From: Nautilus pompilius
Lineage: Eukaryota; Mollusca; Cephalopoda; Nautilida; Nautilidae
Direction: 5' to 3'
Length of the DNA stretch: 64,000 nucleotides
NCBI GenBank assembly: GCA_018389105.1
Contig: JACATO010000304.1
Location: 1,054,001 to 1,118,000, forward strand
Positions 36,171-49,215 of this stretch are shown here, one piece after another. Numbering within the stretch: the stretch's first letter is position 1; the number at the start of each line of letters is the position of its first letter. The translations under genes and the position numbers were made by a program. The notes beneath the pieces were generated by a model that saw only the letters and a list, made by a program, of their open reading frames with translations, was not told the origin of the DNA and did not search any database.

Positions 36171-39100
36171 TTTAATATTCAAGATAAGAGAATGCAGCAC
36201 CGAGAAAGCTCAAACAGTTTGAAAAAGAAAAACATCAGGACTGAATATAAATCCCCAAAACGTAAAAAAAAGATTTTGAAAAGCATTCTTTAATTTTAAG
36301 TTCATCATTGCGGGAAAAACACTCTTTTAAAACAGCATTACATTGTTCAGATTCAGGAATAATGTTTTCGCTAATTATTCCAAAGCAACATATTTCTTTC
36401 GTATCATTACCTTAGCGTTCATTAACATCGTATAATTCCCTTTCTAATGAATAACGTCATCCAAAACAGACATCAGATAGCTGACCGAGACAGCAAGAAG
36501 CAGCAGAGACAGCTGTGGAAGATATCGTTGAGACAGTGGGCGCCCATAGTCTGACACGGTAAAATGTTCAAAACTTTTTTTATTTTGAGGCGGGTGGGAG
36601 AAGGGAAGCAATTATCAGACCAACTGCACTAAGATTATGTTCAAGACCGTCTGTATGAAGTGTAGGTAAGACAAGAAGAAAACAGGTGCCTATGTCGTAA
36701 ACTCCGTGAACAGCGCTAACTGGGATTGGAGAAGACAGCTGTAAATCATATTGCCCAGAACAACGGATGTCGTAAAATAAGAGAATTATCGAATTGTGCC
36801 GTTGCTATAGTAGGCGGCGCCGATTGGACACAGGCGGGAAAACAACTTTAGCCGAAGCGGCAGTACTGGAGTGAAAAATGCAATGGCTGTCTTTCTAACA
36901 ACTGACAAATTAGTTAATGTTGTTGTTGTTGTTGTTTCTCTCTCTTTTCTGACGTTGTCCGGAAATTGGTCGGGACAAACAATGAATAATACACAATAAA
37001 GATAAAAAAAAAAAAAGAAGGGGAGAAAATCGTGGGTTAGCGGCTTAAAACTTTAAGAAGAAAAATTTATACACAGCAAATAATTTAAATAAACTTAAAT
37101 TTACAGTTTTCTTTATTTTTCGTCATATGCCGCAAACCGATTTAAAGAAGCTTTTATCTGGGGATATAAAGTAATTTTACGCGCATATTTTTTTACTTTT
37201 AGACGCTTAAATTTATATAATCACCTCTAGCCCGTTCATATTATTGATTATCAAATTCTGATGGGTTTGGTCCAGCACGTGACGTGATCAGTGCTACTAA
37301 AAAAAAAAGAGAAATAATAGAGAGTTCTAGTAGAACCTTTTCTGTCGAATTCTGGGTGCCGGTTCCCTAGCGGACAACCGCGGTACTACGCTCGCTCTCC
37401 AGAGTTCCCCCTATCTTATAGACACCGGTGTAGAACACAAAACGTTTTCCTTTAAAGTTATTCCAGCAAAGTTAAGAACAAGTTCCTTCACGTTTCTCTA
37501 CAGCGTCGTTTCCGTTAATCACGTTGAGGTAACCTCCCTTTATGTTCGCGTGTATTTTCCGGCAGCTGATAGAAGGCGGGGAAGTCGGTTCTGCATTTGT
37601 AATATCTTCTAGCGTGCCATTCACCAATCTGACACCATCCGTGGCTTCTCTTTTGTTTTTGTGTTTTTGATGACGCAGCTTGGATATCTCGGAGACTCGG
37701 CGGCAGTCTCTTGTCGTTAAATACCAATTACTTCATTAGCTAGCTCTTAAAAGACTAGAAACATAATTGACACGGCCGCTAAAACTGTCAAATGTTACGG
37801 TTGCATGGCGCCACCACTACGAAAATCTCAAACGAGTACTGTCGGAAATTAGACACAAAGAAAACCAAAACTGCTTGGTGCTAGAATTTGTAAAATAGAT
37901 TTTATACTCGTGGGTGCCATAGAAGAAACAAATGATGTTGCATTTTCTTAAGAGATTGTTTACACAGAAATTACAATTTGCTTCAAATATATAAAAGTGC
38001 ATATTAACAAAAATAATTGTGGAAAAGATTTACTGAAACGCGAATTGAGCTTTATATCTAAAGAAAAAGAATAAGATTTTCAAAAAAAAATACTTCGATA
38101 TTTACGTGTATACAGAGACGGGAAATTAAATATAAGGCTAATCAATAAAATCTAAAGACAACCAAACAAACAAACGAGAAATGCTAACATAGTGAATAAA
38201 GTAAAATGATAAAAGTGATCATTTTAAAGAAGCACTAAAGTTTGTGCTATTTTATCATCAGCGACCACTATGGACTCCGCACAACTATGACGTACAGATG
38301 ACGCGTGGTCGTTTTGACAGGTGATCTGTGACATCACCGCATCAAGGTTGGATGTCATCTGAGTTTAGAGTAAACGGAAATTTTCTTGAAACTGTGACTA
38401 TAGATAATTTTTGGAACAATTTTTTTTTTTTTTTGGCTATAGTGTATATTAAGTCTGTTTTAAGTATTTATTGTATAAACAAAATAGAAATTACTGAGGT
38501 GAAAACAAGAAAAAGGAAAGAAAAAATGTAAAGTCAAACTTTTAAGCAGAAAAGTTTGAAAATATTTTTTTTTTTAAAAACTGCACAAATCGAATAATTG
38601 TGCGTAATAAAATAGGAAACTTTGAATTGAAATAAAGTCGTCATTTGTTTGCATGATTTTTTTAAAAAAAATTTTCAAATTTGTAAGTGTGCAAAACGCA
38701 CAAATAAAATATTTAAAATTACAAGCTAACAATAACCAGAATTTTAAATTAGTCAATCATTTATCTGTAAGTAAACCAAAAACAGCAGATGGATTAACTT
38801 GTAAGAATCATTTGTATTGTGTGGAACGTGTTACTGCACCTATAAAAGCCGAATATCAGCATCACTGAGGGAGAGAACAGAAGCGGAGCTGGTTGACAGC
38901 CTATAAAATCGAGAAGAAAGTAATTACGAAATCTTTTAATAGCTCCCTTTTATCTCGCCATCTATTAATTTAAGCAATCTCGCATTCCAACATTGTATTT
39001 TGTTTTATTTCTTTCCAGAACATAGAAGTGCAATTTATGCTACTTGGATCTTTTATGCATCGCATTTTAAAAATTCATCTACAAAGTTTTTTTTTTTCTA

Positions 39101-39359
39101 TTTCGCTGGGTTTCCTTGTGTTGTTGATGGAATGAGAGATTAATTCAAAAACTTCGATTTTTCGTTTCTCATTCCTCTTTATATTCCGTTGGTGTTGTTG
39201 ATTGCGGTTGGAATTATTTTAACTATGCCTTTGTTTCGGAGTTTCTCTTTATAGTTTTAATTCGAAAATAAAATATATTGATTTTTTTTTAATATCTTTT
39301 TTTTTCAAAACAAAACAAAATTCTAAAAATATAATGGTGTTCGGTTTAAATGATAAATA

Positions 39360-39360
<1 letters not shown>
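36171..39360. other. AT-rich DNA, no gene recognised
   Basis: It contains (TTG)n at about 36920-36938 and several poly-A or poly-T runs. A small region with clustered short frames at 37515-37727 has no motif. Confidence 0.4.

Positions 39361-39400
<40 letters not shown>
39361..39400. repeat. (CA)n then (TA)n microsatellite
   Basis: A run of about 28 bases of AC alternation is followed by ATATATATAT. Confidence 0.9.
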
Positions 39401-40852
39401 GACATTATTTAAATCGAATCCATTTCAGTAAATGTATCAGTAACAGCAGCAGTTATCTGCCCAAAAGATAAGTAGTTGGAGTGCGTGAATTCCCGTGATT
39501 TTGGGTGATCTATTAGAACTCTTCATGGGTAGATGTGGGAAGTAAACTGGAGTGCCAGGCCAATCTCGAATAAATTACTTGAGACTGACAGCATGTGAAA
39601 AGGATAACAATGAAAGCTGAAATTAGTAAGTTTACTAAAGTTGCGGAATGCTTCTAAAAAACGTGCAGATTGAGGTACATCGCCAAATATTTTTTCCATA
39701 TTCGGATAAAACATTACCGAAGATTTTCTTAAAAATAGATTAATATTCTTTTCATAAAAGCAAAACATAAAACCGCTAAAGATACTAATTAATCGTATTA
39801 ATATAAAATGCCACATTAAATCAGTTCCTTGCATTTTTGCATCGGATCTATTAAATTTTGAGATTTAAAAATTTTAATAAAATCCTTGTGCTTTTATTTT
39901 AAATAGAGGACATTTAATTTAACTAAATATTACAAGTGTAAATTTATTGTTGTTTATGACTTTAGCGATGGCGAATAGTTTACAATCAGGTAGAACGAAG
40001 GCCGCGAGACGAAAAGAGAACCGTTTGTTGGTCGTGTGTAGGCTCCTCCTAAGTGTACTGAAATCACCTGTCACACGAAATAACTCAAATCAACACCTGT
40101 ACTGTAAAGCCATGTCTTGTATATTAAAAATGATTAAAAAAAATTTTTTAAATAAACAGTAGTAGCTTTTAAAGAACTTATTTTAAAGAACCGAAAGTCG
40201 GACAGTTTCTCTTATCGCTTAATCACAGTTTTGCAATTCTAATGTTTGCCATAGGAAATCATTTTGATATTTAAGACTGGCACCGCGTCCCACTCAGCCG
40301 CTTGGCTGATATCGAAAGAGATCAACAGCAGCAGGTAACTCTGTCAGTTTCAGGCTCCTGGAGTGGGACGATTTTTTGAACCTCTTGTGCCTGAGTTGAG
40401 AAAGATATTGTTTATTCGTTAAACCGCACACAAACTATTGCATTGTATACAGTGCAGAACTATAGAAAACAAATAAAGAAGGCAAGGAAATGTTCTTTTA
40501 TTTTACGCTTAAAAATAAAATTATATGTAACTTTTTCTTCTCTTTTATTGCATTCACTTACGTAGATTTATCAACAGAAAGCAGTCAATGTTACCGCATA
40601 ATATCTTTGATTAATTTATCCCGGATAATAGCTTTATAGAAGCACCGAACGTTCCTGAACATTATCTACAAATAGACCTCTCGCACTTCTACGTCACTGA
40701 TAAGAATCAGCATCTGAGAAATACTTTTATTTCGTCAATTTCAGTCTTAAAAGAATGAACCATTTTTTTGGGAGGGACAACAGAAAATCTAGTAAGCTTC
40801 AGTGTATTCGACTTTTCTAAAATATACAAATGACATGACAGTGAATATTGGC

Positions 40853-40855
<3 letters not shown>
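39401..40855. other. AT-rich DNA
   Basis: A 103-codon minus-strand frame (39523-39834) without family motif is the only notable item. Confidence 0.35.
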
Positions 40856-41073
<218 letters not shown>

Positions 41074-41076
<3 letters not shown>

Positions 41077-43228
41077 CGTTTAACTATTACGGATGGAGTA
41101 GAGTAGTTAATGTTTACAGTAATTATCAAAAATGATAGATGTCATCTTGTAAACGCATAAAAGTCATCACTTTGAGTCTCAATGGCATCGTTCTATATTT
41201 CATTTCGTTTAGCTAAATTTACTAAAATGTTTCACAAGAAGTTAGACCCTCTCTCTGGACTGACTGACATTTTTCTGCTAAGACCGGGCTGCCAGGATCG
41301 AGACACTGTTTCACTTATAGATATGGCGTCTCGGTTCTTAGGGTAAAAAGGTTTCCGCACTTTTGTGTTAGTGCCCACTTACAAAGAACTGACACAAGCG
41401 GAATACACAATGAAGCCGGATCGAAGATGTGGGGTAACAAACGCGAAGATTCCAACAAAACCAGTTGATGACTACGCGGTTAGCGATGTATGGTTTTAGA
41501 CTTTATTCTAGGTGGCGCCCCAGTGTCCGCCACATGCACGGTTCCGGGATAGCTTCTCGACAATGCACATACTGCGAAAATGTAATAGATCTGACAATAT
41601 CGCGGCAGGTGTAGACATAATCATTGTGACAGTTTCCGATTATTATTCATTGCAGGTTTAGAAACTTTTATATACAAAATGCCATATTTTTGTTGACGAT
41701 ATGAGATTTCCCTAAGTAAACACCCTTTGAGAATATTTATAAGAGACTTCCTGTAAAGAAAACAATTGCTGTACACGTTTATAGAAAGCCCCTTAATGAA
41801 TTAATTAAAATTTACAGTATCTTCTTACATTTTAAACTCATTCCCGATTGACTGCTTCGTGAATATCAAACTACGCCTTTTTCTAAAGTGAAACTTTGTC
41901 GTTGTCTTTTTGCCACCTTAGATAACGACGATTTTTCATCGGAACTGTTTTTATTTGAGGTTGTTGTCGTTGCTCCGTCTTTCCTCAGTCTCTGTGCTCC
42001 AGTGGCGGGCAAGAGGATAGCAGAGTAGAGCGTCAGTAAGCAGCACCGTCAGTCTACAACAGGCAATACCCAAACAAGACGTATCTTGGCATTCTTGTAA
42101 AATAAAATGTCATCAGAAAAGCCTACTCTTATAAGATGTTCTTGAATTTTACATTTATATAAATATCAACGATCGTTTGTATCCACTGTAATAAATAATT
42201 GAGAATTTTTATAATGGAAAGAAACAAACTTCAATATATATTCGAAATGCAAAAGACCGTCTGTCCAACATACTTCATTCGAAAGAAAAAACACAAAAAA
42301 ATCGGAAAGAAGCATACGTCGAAGGCTGGTTGCCTTTGGAAACCGAGCCCACTCTTTAACAATCCATTAATCTTTGAGACACAAAGAATTTAGAATAAGT
42401 ATTAAAATCTAACAAGACTGTTTTCTCTCTTCCACAGTTCATTAGCAGTCATATACGGTAGATATTAAAGATAGTCAACTTTCACGTGAATACTGCGCTA
42501 GAGGCGGTCTCTTTAGTATCGAGAAAAGGATTAAAATTGGCTGTATTTAGTGCATATCTAAGGAACGAAACTACTTATAAAACATCTTTAAAATAATACA
42601 ATTAATTTTGCGTTCTATCAACTTGAAGCACAACTTTTTTAAAACAAACAAAAAAAAACATTAACTGACACCAGAAATTCAATCATTTTAATTAAGCGTT
42701 TGTCAGAAATTAAATAATATTCCAGCTCAACGTATATATGTATGTACCTAAAAGCTGATAAATGCGATATATTTTCCTGTCGCCTACGTTATTATTCAAT
42801 CAAAATGCACTTCAAAGAACCATAGCGAATGACATGAAATAAAAAAATAACTATTTTATTCTCGCAAGTCTAATTGTGGCCACACGAAAAGTACTTCCTG
42901 GAAAACCTCAAAATTAAAAGCATAGTTGGTCTTTAAAATATCAATGTACCCGGGGGGAAAAAAATAAATAAGACGTCCTTCGACAAACACCAATTCTGTC
43001 TTCCCACCATATACCACTAAAGAATTTTCTTTGGTTCGTTTGCCACCCGCTGATTCACATTCTTATCAGATGGAGAAAGAAAAACTGAAGCATAATTGAA
43101 AATGATTCAGCACAACGAGTAGATCTGGAATCTTATATTTGTGACAAACAGTTTAGCGACATTAGAACGTTTCTCTAATCAGGAGTTCTATCACGGATTA
43201 TCTTTTTTATTCTTGTATTCTAAGTATT

Positions 43229-43232
<4 letters not shown>
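41074..43232. other. anonymous AT-rich DNA
   Basis: No gene or element recognised. Confidence 0.4.
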
Positions 43233-43261
<29 letters not shown>

Positions 43262-43270
43262 CCCCCCCCA
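43233..43270. repeat. (TA)n microsatellite followed by C run
   Basis: About 26 bases of TA alternation are followed closely by a run of nine C. Confidence 0.85.
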
Positions 43271-43850
43271 GTTGTTAGGGACATAGCTCAGCCTTACAGA
43301 ATGTTCCAACTTAATTTCAACTAACTGGTCCATGATCGCACTTATTTTAATTACGACTATTGATGAAGATGCTTCTTCAAAGGAAATTTGCTTTATAAAG
43401 AAGATCGACTTCAGAAGATTGTTAGGGGAGATTTTATTAACAAAAAGAAATAAAGAAAAATATTGGTATCTTTGATTATTCGCTCTGTGAGTTGAACAGG
43501 TTGCTAATGTCTTAGGGAAGAGAATTATTAATAATTGTGCGAATAGCTGCAGTAACTGATTTTGGGTTTTTCCTTATGTTTTGATAACGTTGGTGAAATT
43601 TATAAATTTTAAATGAATCGCGAGACCCTTCCTATTTACCAATTTAATTAGTTTAACGCAATTAAAAGAAAATTGGGCAGATGACTGAATTTTCACTTTT
43701 TAAAAAAAAGGAGGGAGCTGTTTGCTCATTATAAAAGGAAACATAAAACCTACTTCTTCTTGTGTCAGGAGATCACTGGTTTTGTCAGCTGCCCGGATGT
43801 TCGTTCCTTCCAACAGCAACTCGAGTAGGTCGCACGAGCTACTCAGTCCA
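43271..43850. other. AT-rich DNA
   Basis: Nothing recognised apart from the edge of the minus-strand frame that overlaps SINE copy K. Confidence 0.4.
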
Positions 43851-44110
43851 CTGCAACATTTGTGTAGATGGGTGACGTAGTAAGACTTCCTGGTAGAGCT
43901 CTTTATTTTTAGATGTGGCAGGAAAGCAGAGTGCTGGAGAGAAAACCCTTGCGGCCGGTTTGTTAAGAAAAACGAGAGGAAACAGTGACAGAGAGGTACG
44001 TAAGCCAAACCGAGCCGGTCCCCACCGAGATTCGAACGGCAGCTTTCAACCATGACAGTCCAGTAGTGGTCTGGGTTACCGCAATACCGCAAACAGTTTA
44101 CCGGCTGAAC
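43851..44110 (-). repeat. tRNA-derived SINE relic (copy K)
   Basis: On the minus strand GCCGTTCGAATCTCGGTGG (about 44022-44040) is box B. It is followed by ACCGGCTCGGTTTGGCTTAC (about 44001-44020), the full hinge. GGCCGCAAGGGTTTTCTCTC (about 43938-43957) may be a damaged core. The 169-codon minus-strand frame (43700-44209) overlaps it and is not supported as a gene. Confidence 0.6.
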
Positions 44111-45825
44111 TATTGGATTTCTTGCAAATGCAGGAAGTTCATTTAGGATCAGTAAATTATGTAGAAAGGCTAAAGTGGAAACTTCAGAATTTCCCCTGAT
44201 TGGTGGCAAGATCTACCGGATTGGACATACTCGGGACGTAAGGCTGTCAAGTGGCAATAAATTGATCCGAATCAGTGTCCGAAGCAATTTTACCGGAGAA
44301 ACACAAGATTTCTACCTATCTGTAGCAGTTAAGACAGGAATAATGCGAAAGGATTAAAAGTTTGATGCAGTATTTTCTGCGATCCGAGCCAATAAAAGGC
44401 GTCCATGCTGCATCACTTGGAAAGGTTTCAGTGCTCTTGAATCAGTTCATCGTGAAGTAATTCATCGAGCATCACACCGTGAGCGACAGCTCTGAGACAC
44501 CACTTTACAATCTATATTCAAATGGCGAAACCGGTATTTAGTAAATTTATGACAAAACAACGTTGTGATTATATCATTTATCGCGTAATTCGGATCTGTT
44601 TGAAAGGTCATTCCACTTTATCTTCAGTGGCTGCCATCGAAAACAAAAGACTATCTTCTGCTACGCGCCATTTTTATGATGCTCAGCATTTTTTTTCTTG
44701 CATTAACCCTTTGCATACCACCACGTGGGGCGCATTTTGGACTTAAACGTTTTGCGTTACTCGGCGCCGGTTGAGCCACAGAGGTTGTGATAAGCCAGTA
44801 CCTTTCTCGTCAATGTAATCCAGGAATGACTCCTCAACAACTAAAGTCTGATTCCCCTCCCCTTTTATTTTCACCGGAAACTTTAAATCCCTACCTCGCA
44901 ACAATCTCTCAACAGAAATTACATTTACATTTTACAAGACGCGTGCCTATTGGTATTGGAATATTCATTAGATTTTCTTTTCTTTTCGAGTGTGTATCTC
45001 ACGGGCGATGTCAGTCAATGTCAGTCTTTACCAACTGCAAACTAAAGTTACACAATTATGTCACTGACACAGCCAATTGTCGCTTATTCTAATTTTAAAT
45101 TAGTTTTCCTTTTGCGTGTCTAAAAGGACAAAAAATAAATCCAAACATCATTGCGATACAGTGGTAAATAGAAAATACGTAATATTAAGTTTATTAAGCG
45201 GAATTATTAGACCGTTTTTCGTCCTCTATTTAAAGTTTCGTTTAGACCTCAAAAGCGGGACACATACAGGCGGGATTCTGTATCCTCATCTTGTTAAAGG
45301 AACTGAAAGGTTGAGGGTACGAAGACGTTTTACACAATGATCTTCGGAGAGGCGGAAGGTCTTAGTCAGTGGCGTGGGGTAGATTATTGTTAAGCTGCAA
45401 AATTCTAGGCACCGATTCTATTTCACGTACCTCTGCTGGTTTGTTTTCTTTCTTGTCCTTCTCCTCTCGAGCTGATGGCCTGGGTTTCTTTCATGTTTTT
45501 TTTTTTTTTAAATTATTAAATGAGAAATTTAAGTGGGGATTTCCCTGCCCTGAAGTCCAGGACCATGTGATGCAGGGTTGACAACTTTTTCTCCTGGGAA
45601 TAATCAGGGAAGTATGCTTCCTATCCAGGATTGTCTTTCTTGTAGACATCGATGCACGAAACCTACCAATGGGAAATACAAATCTTTGTTTAGACAAAGG
45701 ATAACCTTACTTATTGGGGATTACAGAGACATTTAATAGTTATAGCCAATAAAACAAACAGAAAAAATGTGCCTGCTCACATGCTTCTATACATGTATCA
45801 ATATACAATTTTTTCTCTTTATTGA
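44111..45825. other. anonymous DNA with a TTAA-CCCTTTG string
   Basis: At 44704-44718 TTAACCCTTTGCATACC resembles a piggyBac-type end at its TTAA target, but no partner end or transposase was seen. Small frames at 44522-44746 and 44787-45092 show no motifs. Confidence 0.3.
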
Positions 45826-46952
45826 GAGGGAGAGAGATGACGTCAGTACAGAGAGAGAGAAATGACGTCAATACAGAGAGAGATGACGATGACATCAGTA
45901 AGAGAGAGATGACGTCAATACAGAGAGAGAGAAATGACGTCAATACAGAGAGAGATGACGATGACATCAGTACAGAGAGAGATAACGCCAATACAGAGAG
46001 AGAGATGACGTCAATACAGAGAGAGATGACGATGACATCAGTACAGAGAGAGAGATGACGTCAATACAGAGAGAGATGACGTCAGTACAGAGAGAGAAAA
46101 ATGACGTCAATACAGAGAGAGATGACGATGACATCAGTACAGAGAGAGAGATGACGTCAATACAGAGAAAGAGAGATGACGTCAGTACAGAGAGAGAAAA
46201 TGACGTCAATACAGAGAGAGATGACGATGACATCAGTAAGAGAGAGATGACGTCAATACAGAGAGAGAGAAATGACGTCAATACAGAGAGAGATGACGAT
46301 GACATCAGTACAGAGAGAGATAACGCCAATACAGAGAGAGAGATGACGTCAATACAGAGAGAGATGACGATGACATCAGTACAGAGAGAGAGATGACGTC
46401 AATACAGAGAGAGATGACGTCAGTACAGAGAGAGAAAAATGACGTCAATACAGAGAGAGATGACGATGACATCAGTACAGAGAGAGAGATGACGTCAATA
46501 CAGAGAAAGAGAGATGACGTCAGTACAGAGAGAGAAAAATGACGTCAATACAGAGAGAGATGACGATGACATCAGTACAGAGAGAGAGATGACGTCAATA
46601 CAGAGAAAGAGAGATGACGTCAGTACAGAGAGAGAAAAATTACGTCAGTACAGAGATAGAGAAATGACATTAATACAGAGAGAGAAAAATGACGTCAGTA
46701 CAGAGAGATGACGTCAGTACAGAGAGGGATGGCGTCAGTACAGAGAGAGAGAAATGACGTCAATACAGAGAGAGATGACGATGACATCAGTACAGAGAGA
46801 GATGACGTCAGTACAGAGAGAGAAAAATGACGTCAATACAGAGAGAGATGACGATGACATCAGTACAGAGAGAAATGACGTCAATACAGAGAGAGAGATG
46901 ACGTCAGTACAGAGAGAGAAAAATGACGTCAGTACAGAGAGAGAGAGAGAGC
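45826..46952. repeat. GA array with about 30 TGACGTCA palindromes
   Basis: Units of roughly 21 bases, such as ATGACGTCAATACAGAGAGAG, alternate with GATGACGATGACATCAGTAC. I counted 30 exact TGACGTCA octamers by eye, plus variants (TGACATCA, TACGTCA, GGCGTCA). TAACGCCAA recurs at 45983 and 46321, and TACAGAGAAA at 46161, 46499 and 46599, giving a 338-bp higher-order period and a 100-bp one. Frames of 65-122 codons on both strands are repeat artefacts, since the units are near multiples of 3 and lack stops. Confidence 0.95.
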
Positions 46953-48257
46953 CTTTTCGGATTTTCGATTTAAAACATCATAATCATTATATAAAACTTG
47001 AGAACAGCAAGTGGTTCTTCAGTCACAGTCGACCTAGCAAATCTTTATACTCTATCTTCGGTAATTCGCGTGTAAATCTTCCGGATGGATGCACTGAAAG
47101 AAGAAGGGAATATCTGAGTTGAAAAAGGTCTTCTTTGAATCAGTGTAACCATCAGCTCTACCGATGTTTTCCTTTAAATTACAGAGCTGATCTCACGTTA
47201 CTGAATTTTGTTTAACTTGGTAACCAGACAACTCAGCAGGTGTATGGAGATTATTAATGTTTTTCTGTCGAGTCCGTCCATAATATTCTTCTAATAAATG
47301 TCAAAACAGGACTATATAGAAAATATAAATGAGTATATATTTTATTTCTTTCTTTGAATTATGTTGCTAGTAAAATTTAATTGGCACATTTGAAAAAATC
47401 TATGGCTCAATCTCTCACAGCTGTTTTCCCCAGTCTTGTTGTGTCCAGTTGTCGATTTAATTCCAACTTCTCTGTTTAATATATATTTGATCTTCCTTAA
47501 GTACAATTGTGGTTTGGTCACTTTATCCATTTCTTCATAGTTTTATATCGACATACATAATTTGATAAAGAAAAACACATCAAAAACTATCTTTTAATGG
47601 TGTTGTTTATGATAAAAATCACTTATATATGTATTCTTAATTAGGTTCTAAGAACTTACTAATGTAATAACTTATAGTAACAGTATAATGTACTAGTTGG
47701 AATATTTATGAAAAAAAAAGATCATTAATGGTTTCCGGAAATTCAGAGAAAATTCGTTATTATTTTAACAATTTCAAAGTTATATTTATGTTCCAGATGT
47801 CTATGAAAACTTGATTAAAAGTAATAACATTAGCACCTGGAGTAATCGTGCATTAAAATTTATTGGGGCTGCAATTACTTTTCTCTGAAAGGGTACAGCG
47901 ACGTATTTATTTATTTTATTTACTTTAAATAGCATGTCAAACAGTAAATATTTATATTCTGAAGAAGTGACTGAAATTCAGGCCATCAATTATTCATAAA
48001 CAGTGCAATAATTGTTTTCACACAAGTAAACGCCTTTTTAAAAATTGTCTAAACTACTTTTTCATTTAAATATTTTCAAAAATCCCTTTGTGTTAATTGA
48101 AGTTTGTTCCCAAAAAATGAACCATCGTATTAACAGCTCATTTGTCGTAAAAAGTAGTTTTTGTTGGCAGACTCAATAAATTTTAAAAGATTAAAATGTA
48201 TCTATTTATATATGACACGATCATCAACTTTAATGAGTGGAATCGGTAGCCTAAAGG
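46953..48257. other. AT-rich DNA
   Basis: No recognisable gene or element. Confidence 0.45.
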
Positions 48258-49215
48258 GGCAATACCTCGCGTACAGTTCACACGTACAGAGATATACAGA
48301 CAGACGCCTCGCGCACAGTTCACGCGTACAGAGATATACAGACAGACGCCTCGCGAACAGTACACACGTACAGGGATATGCAGACAGACGCCTCGCGAAC
48401 AGTTCACACGTACAGAGATATACAGACAGACGCCTCGCGAACAGTTCACACGTACAGGGATATACAGACAGACGCCTCGCGAACAGTTCACACGTACAGG
48501 GATATACAGACAGACGCCTCGCGCACAGTTCACACGTACACAAATATACAGACAGACGCCTCGGGAACAGTTCACACGTACACAAATATACAGACAGACG
48601 CCTCGCGCACAGTTCACACGTACACAAATATACAGACAGACGCCTCGCGCACAGTTCACGCGTACAGGGATATACAGACAGACGCCTCGCGTACAGGTCA
48701 CACGTACAGAGATATACCGACAGACGCCTCGCGAACAGTACACACGTACAGGGATATGCAGACAGACGCCTCGCGAACAGTTCACACGTACAGAGATATA
48801 CAGACAGACGCCTCGCGAACAGTTCACACGTACAGGGATATACAGACAGACGCCTCGCGAACAGTTCACACGTACAGGGATATACAGACAGACGCCTCGC
48901 GTACAGGTCACACGTACAGAGATATACAGACAGACGCCTCGCAAACAGTTCACGCGTATAGAGATATACAGACAGACGCCTCGCGAACAGTTCACACGTA
49001 CTGGGATATACAGACAGACGCCTCGCGAACAGTTCACACGTACAGGGATATACAATACAGACAGACGCCTCGCGTACAGGTCACACGTACACAAATATAC
49101 AGACAGACGCCTCGGGAACAGTTCACACGTACACAAATATACAGACAGACGCCTCGCGCACAGTTCACGCGTATAGAGATATACATATAGACGCCTCGCA
49201 CAAAATTCACATGTA
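48258..49215. repeat. 42-bp minisatellite, about 22 copies
   Basis: The unit is about CAGACAGACGCCTCGCGAAC followed by AGTTCACACGTACAGRGATATA, repeated every 42 bases. Variants are GCGCAC, GCGTAC or GGGAAC after CCTC, and CACAAATA for CAGGGATA. As 42 is a multiple of 3 and the unit lacks stops in several frames, long frames exist on both strands (266 and 270 codons plus; 317 and 141 minus). The plus frame repeats RRLANSSHVQGYTD, and the minus one repeats CLYIPVRVNCSRGV. No signal peptide or consistent start precedes the repeats, and opposite strands are equally open. I call a minisatellite, not a protein. Confidence 0.9.

Noticed and set aside
43700-44209. 169-codon minus-strand frame as a gene
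   Set aside because: It overlaps SINE copy K for most of its length and has no recognisable domain outside it.
45740-47122. Charged R/E/D and S/L/T frames on both strands
   Set aside because: Low-complexity translation of the GA array; no unique domain.
48161-49190. Long reading frames (266, 270 and 317 codons) as a repeat-protein gene
   Set aside because: They are produced on both strands by a stop-free 42-bp tandem unit; no start context, signal peptide or non-repeat domain supports a gene.
48258-49215. CRISPR array
   Set aside because: The units are contiguous near-identical 42-mers without unique spacers, in eukaryotic-type DNA.
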